Assembly: GCA_015065865.1 (NCBI GenBank)
Contig: SVPM01000001.1
Coordinates: forward strand, 1 to 64,000
Source: Oscillospiraceae bacterium
Lineage (GTDB): Bacteria > Bacillota > Clostridia > Oscillospirales > Acutalibacteraceae
Direction: 5' to 3'
DNA length: 64,000 nt
Shown here: piece by piece, positions 35,511 to 44,264 of the stretch
Layout of the letters: every line of letters starts with the position of its first letter
How positions within the stretch are numbered: position 1 is the stretch's first letter
Position numbers and translations under genes: made by a program
The notes under the pieces: generated by a model
Database searches by the model: none
What the model was told of the DNA's origin: nothing
Seen by the model: the letters and a program-made list of their open reading frames with translations, nothing else

Positions 35511-35551
35511 ATAAAAGATTCGGGGTCACAAATTAAATTTTCAAAAAACCC

Positions 35552-35580
35552 TTGACAGATCGTTTTGAAAAGTGTATTAT
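35552..35580 (+). promoter_or_regulatory. SigA-type promoter of gntR-ABC operon
   Basis: TTGACA (35552-35557), 17-nt spacer, TATTAT (35575-35580), 36 nt ahead of the gntR start. Confidence 0.85.
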
Positions 35581-35600
35581 TGTACTAGTGAGGTAATACA
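35573..35600. promoter_or_regulatory. Candidate GntR (YtrA-type) operator
   Basis: Perfect 7-bp inverted repeat TGTATTA-(14 nt)-TAATACA. The left arm overlaps the -10 and the right arm lies just downstream of the expected start site, suiting autorepression by the adjacent regulator. Confidence 0.6.
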
Positions 35601-35616
35601 GTAGGGAGGTGATCCT

Positions 35617-35991
35617 ATGCAATGGAAACCGGATAAATCCAAACCGATCTGTCCGCAGATCAGCGAACAGTTGTGTTTGCGTATCGCGATGGGTGAATTT
35701 CGCGCAGGCGAGAGGTTGCTCTCAGTGCGAGAGGTGGCGCTCTCGGCGGGGGTGAATCCCAACACGGTGCAGCGGTCGTTTGAAACGTTGGAGCAGGAGG
35801 GGATCCTGTATTCCGTGCGCGGTTCGGGTTGGTATGTGGCAGAAGATATCACGCCTGCCCGTGCCGCACTCGAACGTATGTGGGAAGAAAAAACCGCGGC
35901 ATACGTGCAGGATATGACCGCATTGGGTATGGATCTCGGCGAGGTTAAGAAGTATGTGGCGGCGTGGCTGCCGAAGGAGGATGCAGAATGA
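35617..35991 (+). CDS. GntR-family transcriptional regulator, YtrA subfamily
   Basis: A 124-residue regulator: N-terminal winged helix typical of GntR (KPICPQISEQLCLRIAMGEFRAGERLLSVREVALSAGVNPNTVQRSFETLEQEG), then a short helical tail without ligand domain, as in YtrA. YtrA proteins repress the ABC exporter operon they head, often responding to cell-wall antibiotics. Here it overlaps the ABC ATPase gene by ATGA, and an inverted repeat sits on its promoter. Confidence 0.9.
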   Translation: MQWKPDKSKPICPQISEQLCLRIAMGEFRAGERLLSVREVALSAGVNPNTVQRSFETLEQEGILYSVRGSGWYVAEDITPARAALERMWEEKTAAYVQDMTALGMDLGEVKKYVAAWLPKEDAE

Positions 35992-36686
35992 GTGTATTGC
36001 TGGAATGTGTCGGTCTTACGAAAAAGTACGGATCGACAGCGGCGCTGGATAATGTGAGTTTTACGTTGGAAAGCGGCAAGATCATTGGTTTGCTCGGCCC
36101 GAACGGCAGCGGCAAGACCACCTTTATCAAAATCGTGAACGGTCTGCTCACCCCCACCGAAGGACGCGTGATCATCGGCGGGTATGAACCGGGAGTGGAG
36201 ACCAAAAAATTGGTGGCGTACCTGCCGGATAACAGTTACTTAAACTCGTGGATGACCATTCGGCAGATGGTGGCGCTGTTCCAAGATTTTTATGCCGATT
36301 TTCGTCCTGCACTGGCGTTTGAGATGCTCGAACACTTGGGGATCAAACCCGATTGCCGTTTAAAAACACTCTCAAAGGGTAACAAGGAAAAGGTGTGTTT
36401 GATATTGGTGATGAGCCGCAACGCCAAACTGTACGTGCTGGATGAGCCGATCGCCGGTGTGGACCCCGCGGCCCGCGATTATGTGATTTCCACCATCATC
36501 AACAACTACAATCCCGATGCCACCGTGTTGATCTCCACGCATTTGATCGCGGACGTTGAACAGGTGTTGGATGAGGTGCTGTTCTTGCAAAACGGTCACT
36601 TGTTGCTTCATCGTTCGGTCGATAGTATTCGGGAAGAAGAGGGTATGAGTGTGGACGGTCTGTTTCGGGAGGTGTTCAAATGGTAA
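35988..36686 (+). CDS. ABC transporter ATP-binding protein (YtrB-like)
   Basis: A 232-residue ATPase. Walker A GPNGSGKTTF near 37, Walker B LYVLDEPIAGVDP near 150, switch His STHLI near 185. The signature is a degenerate TLSKGNKEKV instead of LSGGQ, common in YtrB-type exporters. Membership of a gntR-ATPase-permease-lipoprotein cluster suggests export of or defence against a peptide or lipid-active compound; the substrate is unknown. ATG 35988 has GGAGG seven nt upstream. Confidence 0.9.
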   Translation: MSVLLECVGLTKKYGSTAALDNVSFTLESGKIIGLLGPNGSGKTTFIKIVNGLLTPTEGRVIIGGYEPGVETKKLVAYLPDNSYLNSWMTIRQMVALFQDFYADFRPALAFEMLEHLGIKPDCRLKTLSKGNKEKVCLILVMSRNAKLYVLDEPIAGVDPAARDYVISTIINNYNPDATVLISTHLIADVEQVLDEVLFLQNGHLLLHRSVDSIREEEGMSVDGLFREVFKW

Positions 36687-37480
36687 AGAAACTGTATAAG
36701 CACGAGTGCGAGGCGTACTTACGTGTGTGGATACCGATGCAACTGGTGTTGCTCGGTGTAGCGTTGCTGGCGCGCGGTGTTCAACTGTTTGAATCGGACA
36801 CCATCGCCTACAACATTATCAACGGCTCGTCTATTTTGGCGTTTGCGTTGGCCGTGATAGTGTCCTTGGGTTTGACCTTTGTTTTCTCGGTTGTGCGGTT
36901 TTATAAAAATCTCTTTACGGGTGAGGGATATCTCACGTTTACACTGCCCGTTACACCGACCTGTCACATTTTGACCAAGCTGTTCACCGCATTGGCCTTT
37001 CAAGCGGCGACCGTGTTGGTGGCGTTGCTGGCGGTGAGTGTGGTCACTGCGGGGGACGTATTCGCGGAGATTTTAAAGGCCATCGCCTATTTGTGGAAGG
37101 TTGCTTACGATAAACTCGGCACGGCGTGGCTGTTCTATGTGGCGGAAGTGTGTGTGTTGCTGGTCGTGATGATCCTTACCACCACCATGCTCTATTACAC
37201 ATGTTTGGCGGTTGGACAGTTGTTCAATAAAAATCGCGTACTGGCGGCGGTTGGCGTCTATTTCGGTTACTATTTTGTCACGCAGGTGTTCGGTACTGTT
37301 TTAGTGGTGCTGGGATACATGACTTCGCTGCTTGACGAAATCGAATTCTTTTTTGCATATCACACCCAAGAGGCAATGCACTGGACTTTCTGCGGATGTA
37401 TTGTGTGGTACGGATTGTTGGGGGCGGCATACGCTCTGCTTACACGGTACATCTTGTGCCGCAAACTGAACTTGGAATAA
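36680..37480 (+). CDS. ABC transporter membrane subunit
   Basis: A 266-residue polytopic protein with about six hydrophobic helices (clear ones near 20-36, 52-74, 103-126, 149-174, 188-215 and 240-258). The NLFTGEGYLTFTLPVTP segment after helix 2 is typical of ABC-2-like permeases in YtrA-type clusters. It overlaps the ATPase gene by 7 nt, so it is the cognate membrane component. Confidence 0.85.
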   Translation: MVKKLYKHECEAYLRVWIPMQLVLLGVALLARGVQLFESDTIAYNIINGSSILAFALAVIVSLGLTFVFSVVRFYKNLFTGEGYLTFTLPVTPTCHILTKLFTALAFQAATVLVALLAVSVVTAGDVFAEILKAIAYLWKVAYDKLGTAWLFYVAEVCVLLVVMILTTTMLYYTCLAVGQLFNKNRVLAAVGVYFGYYFVTQVFGTVLVVLGYMTSLLDEIEFFFAYHTQEAMHWTFCGCIVWYGLLGAAYALLTRYILCRKLNLE

Positions 37481-37492
37481 GGAGGGGTAGAC

Positions 37493-38239
37493 GTGAAGAT
37501 GCAAGTGAAACGTGTGCTGTGTTTGCTGATTGCCGCGATGCTGTGTTTTTCGCTTACAGGGTGCAAAGAGCTGGATTATGCCCGTGCACACCACGCTGTT
37601 ATGCAGGATGACGGCACACTGCTTTTGAACGGTGAGGTCTACGTGCCCCTGCCGTACTCGGAGGATTTTAACCCGCCGATGGGGTGGACGGAATCGGTTG
37701 ACGTGACCGCGCCCGACGTGCCCGTGCTGTTGTCTGACTTGTTTGCTGAACTTCATTTTTATATCAGCGAAGGCGGCATCTTAAAAGATGGACATTTACT
37801 TGGCGAAGGTGATACGTATTACTGCTTGGAAAAGGACTACGCCGCCCTTGCCGCCCGTATTGAAGCGGGTGCACAGATGGACGGAATGCGGTATTTCTAT
37901 TCCCACTGGGATCCGGAAAAAGAGCAATGGTCGGATCGAACGTTCCATCTGACCGAAGAGCAGAAAAACGCACTAAGACACGTGCTGGCTTCGGTAGAAC
38001 CACTCAAAACAGACCATGCGGACGGTGAATACGGGATAACCTTGGAGGAGTGCAGTGAGGACGGTCTGTTTTCGCGCCACCTCGGTGAACTGTACCGTTA
38101 CAACGGCCGATACGCCTTGGTCGATTGGGATGGTGACAGCTGTTTCATCTATGAGGCACCCATCGAGTTGAACCCCACGTTTGAAGCGATCATGAAACCG
38201 TATATCGACAGCGAACAGGCATTTTATAAGTCGTGGTGA
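37493..38239 (+). CDS. Putative lipoprotein associated with the ABC exporter
   Basis: A 248-residue exported protein of unknown function. The signal peptide (KRVLCLLIAAMLCFSLTGC) ends in a good lipobox LTGC near residue 24. The remainder is acidic and aromatic-rich (YYCLEKDY, MRYFYSHWDPEKEQW), with no family I recognise. A GTG start with GGAGG seven nt upstream, 12 nt after the permease, makes it the last gene of the gntR operon. It could be an accessory sensor or binding subunit; that is inference. Confidence 0.75.
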   Translation: MKMQVKRVLCLLIAAMLCFSLTGCKELDYARAHHAVMQDDGTLLLNGEVYVPLPYSEDFNPPMGWTESVDVTAPDVPVLLSDLFAELHFYISEGGILKDGHLLGEGDTYYCLEKDYAALAARIEAGAQMDGMRYFYSHWDPEKEQWSDRTFHLTEEQKNALRHVLASVEPLKTDHADGEYGITLEECSEDGLFSRHLGELYRYNGRYALVDWDGDSCFIYEAPIELNPTFEAIMKPYIDSEQAFYKSW

Positions 38240-38402
38240 TGAAAAAGAAAATGAACGGCCGCAAAGAAAATCGATACGATTGAAACATGGCACAATACAT
38301 GTGAAGCGGTATCGTTACACTCGTCGTGCGTGCCAACGATTGGTACGAAAACCCCTTCCGTTGGCAAGAGAATGAATTATACACTTTATAAACACATAAA
38401 TC
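38240..38402. other. Intergenic region with nested inverted repeats
   Basis: Between the lipoprotein and murC. CGATAC (38272-38277) pairs with GTATCG (38309-38314) around an inner ACATG/CATGT pair, followed by TGCCAACG (38331-38338) and CGTTGGCA (38359-38366). No credible ORF. It could be a structured 3' UTR or small RNA; no known family recognised. Confidence 0.35.
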
Positions 38403-38444
38403 AACACCCCGTGAAAAATGCAATCGCATTTTTCACGGGGTGTT
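38403..38444. terminator. Bidirectional terminator between the lipoprotein and murC
   Basis: Perfect 19-bp stem (AACACCCCGTGAAAAATGC and its complement) with an AATC loop; A-rich and T-rich sides serve both convergent genes. Confidence 0.93.
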
Positions 38445-38456
38445 GTCCTTGATGAT

Positions 38457-39830
38457 TCATTCTTGCAACGCTCTCAAATATTGCTGTGCACATTTGTATA
38501 CGTTACCGCCGCCCATGGTGAGCACCAGATCGCCGTCTGCGGCGTTGTCTTTTAGGTAGGCGATGACATCCTCAAAGGTTGGCAGATACCGTCCGTTTTT
38601 CATAAGGGCGGTGATGTCGGCGGAGGATACCTCGCCGGCATCCTGTTCACGTGAACCCAGAATATCACACACCAACGCTTCATCGGCAAGCGAAAGTGCC
38701 GCGGCGAATTCGTTCAGCAAACGCTTGGTGCGGGAATAGGTGAACGGCTGGAATACCGCCCACACACGGCGATAGGGGAGTGCCTTTGCGGCCGTGAGGG
38801 TTGCGGTGATCTCGGTGGGGTGGTGGGCGTAATCGTCGGCCACGGTGATACCCGCGGCTTTTCCCAAAAACTCAAACCGACGGCCGGCACCGCCGAACGT
38901 GGCGAGCCCCACGGCGATCTGTTCTGCCGTGGCACCGCACAGGTGTGCGGCGGCGGCCGCCGCCATCGAGTTGGACACGTTGTGTGCTCCCGGCACGCCG
39001 AGGCGGATATGAGCGAAGAATGTGCCTTTGTGATACAGATCGTATTCTCCGAACGCACCGTCGTGGGTGCCGATGTTTTGGGCACTCCAATCACAGGTTA
39101 GGTCACGTCCGTAGGTGATGAGTTTTTCGGGCGGGATATCCGCCACCGCCTGCATGGTAGGCACGTCATCTGCGTTGGCAATGACGCACTGTTCGGCACC
39201 CTCGGCAAACTTTTTAAAAGAGGCGATCACACCGTTTAAGTCGCCGAAATAATCGAGATGGTCGGCATCCACGTTCAAAATGACAGCCACCGATGTTTTC
39301 ATATTCAGGTAATGATCCAAAAATTCGCACGCCTCGCTCACCATCCAGTCGCTCTTACCTGCGCGGCCGTTGGCGTTGATCAGCGGCAGACGGCCGCCGA
39401 TGAAGATGCTCGGGTCGAGTTCCGCTTTCAGCAGGATCTGCGACAGCATAGAGGTGGTGCCTGTTTTGCCGTGAGTACCCGCCACCGAAACGGTATGCGG
39501 ATACCGCCGTGTCAACAGACCCAAAAACACCGCGCGCTCTATCAGCGGAATTCCTTTCGCCGCCGCCGATGCCAGTTCGGGATGATCGGTCGGGATAGCA
39601 GCGGTATATACCACCAGTTCCGCGTGGTCGGCATTGCCGGCCGCCAGCGGCAACGTCACCGCAATGCCCAGCGATTGCATACGTTTTAAGTTGTCCGAAG
39701 CGTAATCATCCGAACCGCTCACCTCATACCCCAAAGAGAACAATATCTCGGCAAGCGGGCACATACCCGATCCGCCGATGCCCGTGAAGTGCACGCGGCG
39801 CACGCTCTGTAAAATATCCTGCTGTAACAT
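38457..39830 (-). CDS. murC: UDP-N-acetylmuramate--L-alanine ligase
   Basis: Adds L-Ala to UDP-MurNAc in peptidoglycan precursor synthesis. The 457-residue protein has the N-terminal Rossmann motif HFTGIGGSGMCPLAE, ATP-binding GTHGKTGTTSML near 108, the Mur-ligase central DADHLDYFGD and the C-terminal DDYAHHPTEI and FQPFTYSRT motifs. It stands alone on the minus strand rather than in a dcw cluster. The only visible SD (AAAGGA) is 12 nt upstream and partly inside a small hairpin. Confidence 0.96.
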   Translation of the reverse strand: MLQQDILQSVRRVHFTGIGGSGMCPLAEILFSLGYEVSGSDDYASDNLKRMQSLGIAVTLPLAAGNADHAELVVYTAAIPTDHPELASAAAKGIPLIERAVFLGLLTRRYPHTVSVAGTHGKTGTTSMLSQILLKAELDPSIFIGGRLPLINANGRAGKSDWMVSEACEFLDHYLNMKTSVAVILNVDADHLDYFGDLNGVIASFKKFAEGAEQCVIANADDVPTMQAVADIPPEKLITYGRDLTCDWSAQNIGTHDGAFGEYDLYHKGTFFAHIRLGVPGAHNVSNSMAAAAAAHLCGATAEQIAVGLATFGGAGRRFEFLGKAAGITVADDYAHHPTEITATLTAAKALPYRRVWAVFQPFTYSRTKRLLNEFAAALSLADEALVCDILGSREQDAGEVSSADITALMKNGRYLPTFEDVIAYLKDNAADGDLVLTMGGGNVYKCAQQYLRALQE

Positions 39831-39948
39831 AGTAAGGAATCATCCTTTCGTAACACGTATATAGTTAGTATAAAACAAAATTTGCAAAAAGGGAACACCC
39901 AAATGCAAATTTTTTCGTTTTTTTGTGGTATTTTTATGGATTGGGTGG

Positions 39949-39977
39949 TTGTATATTGCGTGTCAAAATGCTATAAT
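39949..39977 (+). promoter_or_regulatory. SigA-type promoter of the recJ operon
   Basis: TTGTAT (39949-39954), 17-nt spacer, TATAAT (39972-39977). Confidence 0.75.
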
Positions 39978-40019
39978 AAATTATTAATATTCAGATTTCG
40001 GGAAAGGGGGGCACGACCG

Positions 40020-42080
40020 ATGGCGTTTAAACGGTGGATATCTTCGCCGCCGGATAAAGAGGCGGCGGCACAATTGGCAGAAGCGTGCGGTCTGCACCCG
40101 TTTTTGGCGTTGATGCTTTCTCTGCGCGGGGTGACGAACGCGGCGGAAGCCGAAGCGTTTTTGCTCAGCGGTGAATCGTGTGACGATCCCTTTGGTTTTC
40201 AAGATATGGATGCCGCGGTGGAACGCATCGCGCGCGCCGTGAGCAACGGCGAGCGTATTGCCGTGTTCGGCGATTACGATGCCGACGGTGTGACCGCTAC
40301 GGCACTGTTGTATACCTATCTGCGTGAAAACGGGGCCGACGTCTTTTACCGCATTCCCAAACGCGAGGGCGAGGGCGAGGGGTACGGCCTGCGTCCCTGC
40401 ACGGTGGATGCCTTGGCCGCGGACGGCGCGCGCCTGATCGTGACGGTGGATAACGGTATCACGGCGGTAGAGGCGGTCGAGCATGCCAACACGCTCGGTG
40501 TGGACGTGGTGGTGACCGACCACCATCAACCGCAGGAGATCTTGCCGCGTGCGGTGGCGGTGGTAGACCCGCACCGTGCGGATTGCGGCAGCATGTTTAA
40601 GGACTACGCCGGTGTTGGCGTGGCATTTAAATTGGTGTGTGCGTTGGACGGCGATGAAGATGCCATGCTTGCACGGTATGCAGATCTGGTGGCACTTGGC
40701 ACATTGGCGGACGTGATGCCGCTGACGGGCGAAAACCGCCTGTTGGTACGGGAAGGCTTGCGCGTGTTGAATCGCGGTGAGCGCGTGGGCTTGCGTGCGC
40801 TTTCGGAAGCGGCTGGCGTTGCGGACAAAACGCTGACGTCGGGTGTCGCGTTGTTTTCGATCGCACCGCGTTTGAACGCCGCAGGACGTATGGGAGAACC
40901 GCAACTGGCGGAACAACTGCTGTTGTCGGAGGATCCGCAAGAGTCTGCGCGTTTAGCAGGGGAAATACAAACGTTAAACGTGCGCCGTCAAGAGGTGGAA
41001 AGCCGCATTTTAGAAGAAGTGATCGCACGGTTGGAGCGGGAAGAACAACTTCTCTGTGACCGTGTGTTGGTGGTAGAAGGGCAGGGGTGGCACGCCGGCG
41101 TGGTCGGCATCATCGCCGCGCGCCTGCTTGAACGCTACGGCAAGCCTTGTTTGGTGTTAAACGTCAGCGGCGAGTCGGCACACGGCTCGGGGCGCAGTTT
41201 GGCAGGTTTTTCGTTATTCGATGCACTGACCGCCGTGGGCGATATGTTGGAAAATTACGGTGGACACGAACTGGCGGCCGGTGTTACGTTGGCGGCGGAT
41301 AAGGTGGCGGAATTCCGCCGCCGTATCAACGCATATGCGGCAGAGCATTACCCTGTGATGCCCACGCCCGCATTGCGATTGGACTTCAAGTTGCGCCCGA
41401 ATCAAGTGGACACCGAAAAACTACAGTTGATCGCCGCGTTGGAACCGTTTGGCAACGGCAATCCCACGCCGGTGTTTCAACTGTCGGATATGAAACTCGA
41501 AAACGTGACACCCGTGGGCAACGGTCGGCATCTGCGGCTTGCTTTTTCGCGGGACGGCGCTATGATAAGCGCAATGAAATTCCAAACCACGCAAGCGGAG
41601 TTTCCCGTGCCGTGCGGTGCACGGTTGCACCTTGCGGTAACGCTCGAACGCAACGAGTTCCGCGGCGTGGTATCTCCTTCGTTGATCATTAAAGATATTC
41701 ACTTTGCCGAAACGGATCAAGAAGAATTTGTGCGTGAAATGGCACAGGTATCCGCCTTGCGGCGGCGTGAAGCGGTGGAAAACGCCGCGGACTGTATACC
41801 CGAACGCGTGCATACCACGGCGTTGTACCGTTTGTTGCACGCGACCGGCACATGGACAGGCAGTGTCGAACAACTGTGGTATGCCGTGGGGCGCGGAATG
41901 CGCTTGTCGCAACTGTTGGTCGCACTGGAAAGCCTGCGAGAAGCCGCGTTGGTTCAAGTGAACGATACGGGTGATCGCATGACCGTGAAAGTACTTCCCG
42001 CCGAAGGGAAGGCGGATTTGAGTCGAACACCCATAATGGAGTTCCTTACATACATTGTGAAAGGGCGGGAAACCGTATGA
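40020..42080 (+). CDS. recJ: Single-stranded-DNA-specific exonuclease RecJ
   Basis: 5'-3' ssDNA exonuclease of the DHH superfamily. The 686-residue protein has DHH-motif residues in FGDYDADGVTATALL near 80, VTVDNGITAVE, the DHH triplet in VVTDHHQPQEILP near 165, DHHA1 with GWHAGVVGIIAARL and GSGRSLAGFSL, then an OB-like domain and a Firmicutes-type C-terminal extension. The start is the ATG at 40020 after GGAAAGGGGGG; the track's 46-residue extension covers the promoter. Overlaps rel by ATGA. Confidence 0.94.
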   Translation: MAFKRWISSPPDKEAAAQLAEACGLHPFLALMLSLRGVTNAAEAEAFLLSGESCDDPFGFQDMDAAVERIARAVSNGERIAVFGDYDADGVTATALLYTYLRENGADVFYRIPKREGEGEGYGLRPCTVDALAADGARLIVTVDNGITAVEAVEHANTLGVDVVVTDHHQPQEILPRAVAVVDPHRADCGSMFKDYAGVGVAFKLVCALDGDEDAMLARYADLVALGTLADVMPLTGENRLLVREGLRVLNRGERVGLRALSEAAGVADKTLTSGVALFSIAPRLNAAGRMGEPQLAEQLLLSEDPQESARLAGEIQTLNVRRQEVESRILEEVIARLEREEQLLCDRVLVVEGQGWHAGVVGIIAARLLERYGKPCLVLNVSGESAHGSGRSLAGFSLFDALTAVGDMLENYGGHELAAGVTLAADKVAEFRRRINAYAAEHYPVMPTPALRLDFKLRPNQVDTEKLQLIAALEPFGNGNPTPVFQLSDMKLENVTPVGNGRHLRLAFSRDGAMISAMKFQTTQAEFPVPCGARLHLAVTLERNEFRGVVSPSLIIKDIHFAETDQEEFVREMAQVSALRRREAVENAADCIPERVHTTALYRLLHATGTWTGSVEQLWYAVGRGMRLSQLLVALESLREAALVQVNDTGDRMTVKVLPAEGKADLSRTPIMEFLTYIVKGRETV

Positions 42081-44260
42081 TCACCACCGAGAGTGCGATA
42101 CGTGCACTAAAGGACGCTATCATCAAAAGTGAAAAAACCTACGATCACGAAACGATCGATCGTGCGATCGCTGCGGCCATAGCGGCACACGAAGGGCAAA
42201 ACCGCCGTTCGGGTGAGCCGTATGTTTGCCATCCCCTGTCGGTTGCTACCATTTTGGTGGAACTGGGTATGGATTCCGAAGCGGTGGTTGCCGCCCTGCT
42301 TCACGACGTGGTGGAGGACACCGCGGTGGGATTGGCCGATCTGCGCCGTCAGTTCGGGGATGATGTGGCGGCGTTGGTAGACGGCGTGACCAAAATCACC
42401 AAGATCTCGTTCTACTCCCGCGAGGAGCAACAGGCCGAGAATATCCGCAAAATGTTGCTTGCCATGTCGGAAGATATTCGTGTGGTCATTATCAAACTGG
42501 CGGACCGTTTGCACAATATGCGTACACGTGCCGGCTGGCCGGAGCAAAAGCGCCGTGATAAGGCCAAAGAAACCATGGATATCTACGCACCTTTGGCACA
42601 CCGCCTCGGTATCCGTGCGGTGAAAGAGGAGTTGGAAGACCTTTCGTTGCGCGAACTCGACCCGATCGGCTATCACGATATTGAGGAAGCGCTGGAACTG
42701 CGTAAGCACGAGCGGGATGAGTTTTTGGCAGAACTTCAAAAAAAACTGACCGACCGTTTGGCGGAATACGGTATGCACCCCTTTGTGGTGGGGCGTATCA
42801 AAAGTATTGCGGGTATCTACCGCAAGATGTACGTGCAGGGGCGAACGCTGGACGAGATCTACGACGTATACGCCATTCGTGTGATCGTGGATACGGTAAA
42901 CGATTGTTACAACGTGCTCGGTATCATTCACGATATGTATAATCCGTTGCCCAACCGTTTCAAGGATTATATCTCTACCCCGAAACCGAATATGTATCAG
43001 TCGTTGCACACCACGCTGATCGGCAAAGAAAAGATTCCGTTTGAAGTGCAGATCCGCACGTGGGAAATGCATTACACAGCCGAATACGGTATCGCGGCGC
43101 ACTGGAAATACAAACTCGGCATTCAACGCAAAGACAAATTGGAAGATCGTTTGGCATGGGTGCGCCAGTTCATTGAAAACCAAACGGACGTGGACGATGC
43201 GGAAGAGATCGTGCGTAGCATCAAATCGGATTTTACATCGGATGACGTGTTTATTTTCACCCCTAAGGGCGACGTCATTTCTCTGCCGCTCGGCAGTACG
43301 GTGGTGGACTTTGCGTATGCGATCCACTCGGCTGTCGGTAACCGTATGATCGGTGCCAAGGTGGATGGCCGTATCGTGCCGCTGGATTATCAAGTGAAAA
43401 ACAGCGAGATCGTGGAGATACTAACCACGTCACCGCCCGGACGCGGTCCCAGTCGTGACTGGCTCAATTTCGTGCGTACAGGCGAGGCACGCAATAAAAT
43501 TCGTGCGTGGTTTAAGAAGGAACGGCGCGAAGAAAACATTCAAACGGGCAAACAGGACCTCGAGCGTGAGATACAGCGTATCGGCGTGCGCCTGCCGGAA
43601 GAACGTATGCAGGAGTTGATCGCCGGACAAAGCCGTCGCTGGCACTATGCCGAGGTGGATGATTTCTATGCCGCGATCGGTTACGGCGGTGTGGCAATGT
43701 CGCGCGTGCTTTCGCGTATTAAGGATGAGTATGCGCGTATCGTCAAGTCGGAGGAGATCCTCACTCCCGAAAAGGTGATCACCGCACCTGCCCGTTCTCG
43801 TCACAATAACGGCGGTGTTATAATCGAGCACACCGACAACTGTCTGGTCAAATTTGCTCGTTGCTGTAATCCCTTGCCGGGTGACGATATTATCGGTTTC
43901 ATCACCCGCGGTTACGGCGTGTCGGTGCACAAACGCGATTGCAACAACGTGCCGCAGAATATTGCTCAGTCGGCCGAGCCGGAACGCTGGGTCGGCGCGT
44001 GGTGGGAAGACGATTCCGACCGTTCGGAATTTAAAGCCACGTTGGTGGTACACACCGCCGACCGTATGGGAATGTTGGCGGATATTACCACCCAATTGGC
44101 TTCGATGCACGTGATGATCCACGCGCTGAACAGTAAGGACAACGATGAGGGAGAGGCGACGATCGGGCTTACCATTGCGGTCAACAGTGTGGAGCATTTG
44201 AATACGGTGATCGCCAAACTCAAACGGATCGCAGGTATCCACAGCATTACGAGAGGATAA
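42077..44260 (+). CDS. rel: Bifunctional (p)ppGpp synthetase/hydrolase Rel
   Basis: Makes and degrades (p)ppGpp in the stringent response. The 727-residue protein has an intact HD hydrolase domain (HPLSVATIL, LLHDVVEDT), synthetase domain (YDVYAIRVIV, EVQIRTWEMHYTAEYGIAAHWKYK), TGS (VFIFTPKGDVISLPLGSTVVDFAYAIHS), a zinc-finger region with CCNPLPGDDIIGFITRG and a C-terminal ACT domain. Both catalytic sites appear active. The apt gene that often lies between recJ and rel is absent. Confidence 0.96.
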   Translation: MITTESAIRALKDAIIKSEKTYDHETIDRAIAAAIAAHEGQNRRSGEPYVCHPLSVATILVELGMDSEAVVAALLHDVVEDTAVGLADLRRQFGDDVAALVDGVTKITKISFYSREEQQAENIRKMLLAMSEDIRVVIIKLADRLHNMRTRAGWPEQKRRDKAKETMDIYAPLAHRLGIRAVKEELEDLSLRELDPIGYHDIEEALELRKHERDEFLAELQKKLTDRLAEYGMHPFVVGRIKSIAGIYRKMYVQGRTLDEIYDVYAIRVIVDTVNDCYNVLGIIHDMYNPLPNRFKDYISTPKPNMYQSLHTTLIGKEKIPFEVQIRTWEMHYTAEYGIAAHWKYKLGIQRKDKLEDRLAWVRQFIENQTDVDDAEEIVRSIKSDFTSDDVFIFTPKGDVISLPLGSTVVDFAYAIHSAVGNRMIGAKVDGRIVPLDYQVKNSEIVEILTTSPPGRGPSRDWLNFVRTGEARNKIRAWFKKERREENIQTGKQDLEREIQRIGVRLPEERMQELIAGQSRRWHYAEVDDFYAAIGYGGVAMSRVLSRIKDEYARIVKSEEILTPEKVITAPARSRHNNGGVIIEHTDNCLVKFARCCNPLPGDDIIGFITRGYGVSVHKRDCNNVPQNIAQSAEPERWVGAWWEDDSDRSEFKATLVVHTADRMGMLADITTQLASMHVMIHALNSKDNDEGEATIGLTIAVNSVEHLNTVIAKLKRIAGIHSITRG

Positions 44261-44264
44261 CGGT

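Noticed and set aside
38251-38283. 10-codon ORF after the exporter lipoprotein
   Set aside because: No Shine-Dalgarno site, and it runs into the first arm of an inverted repeat.
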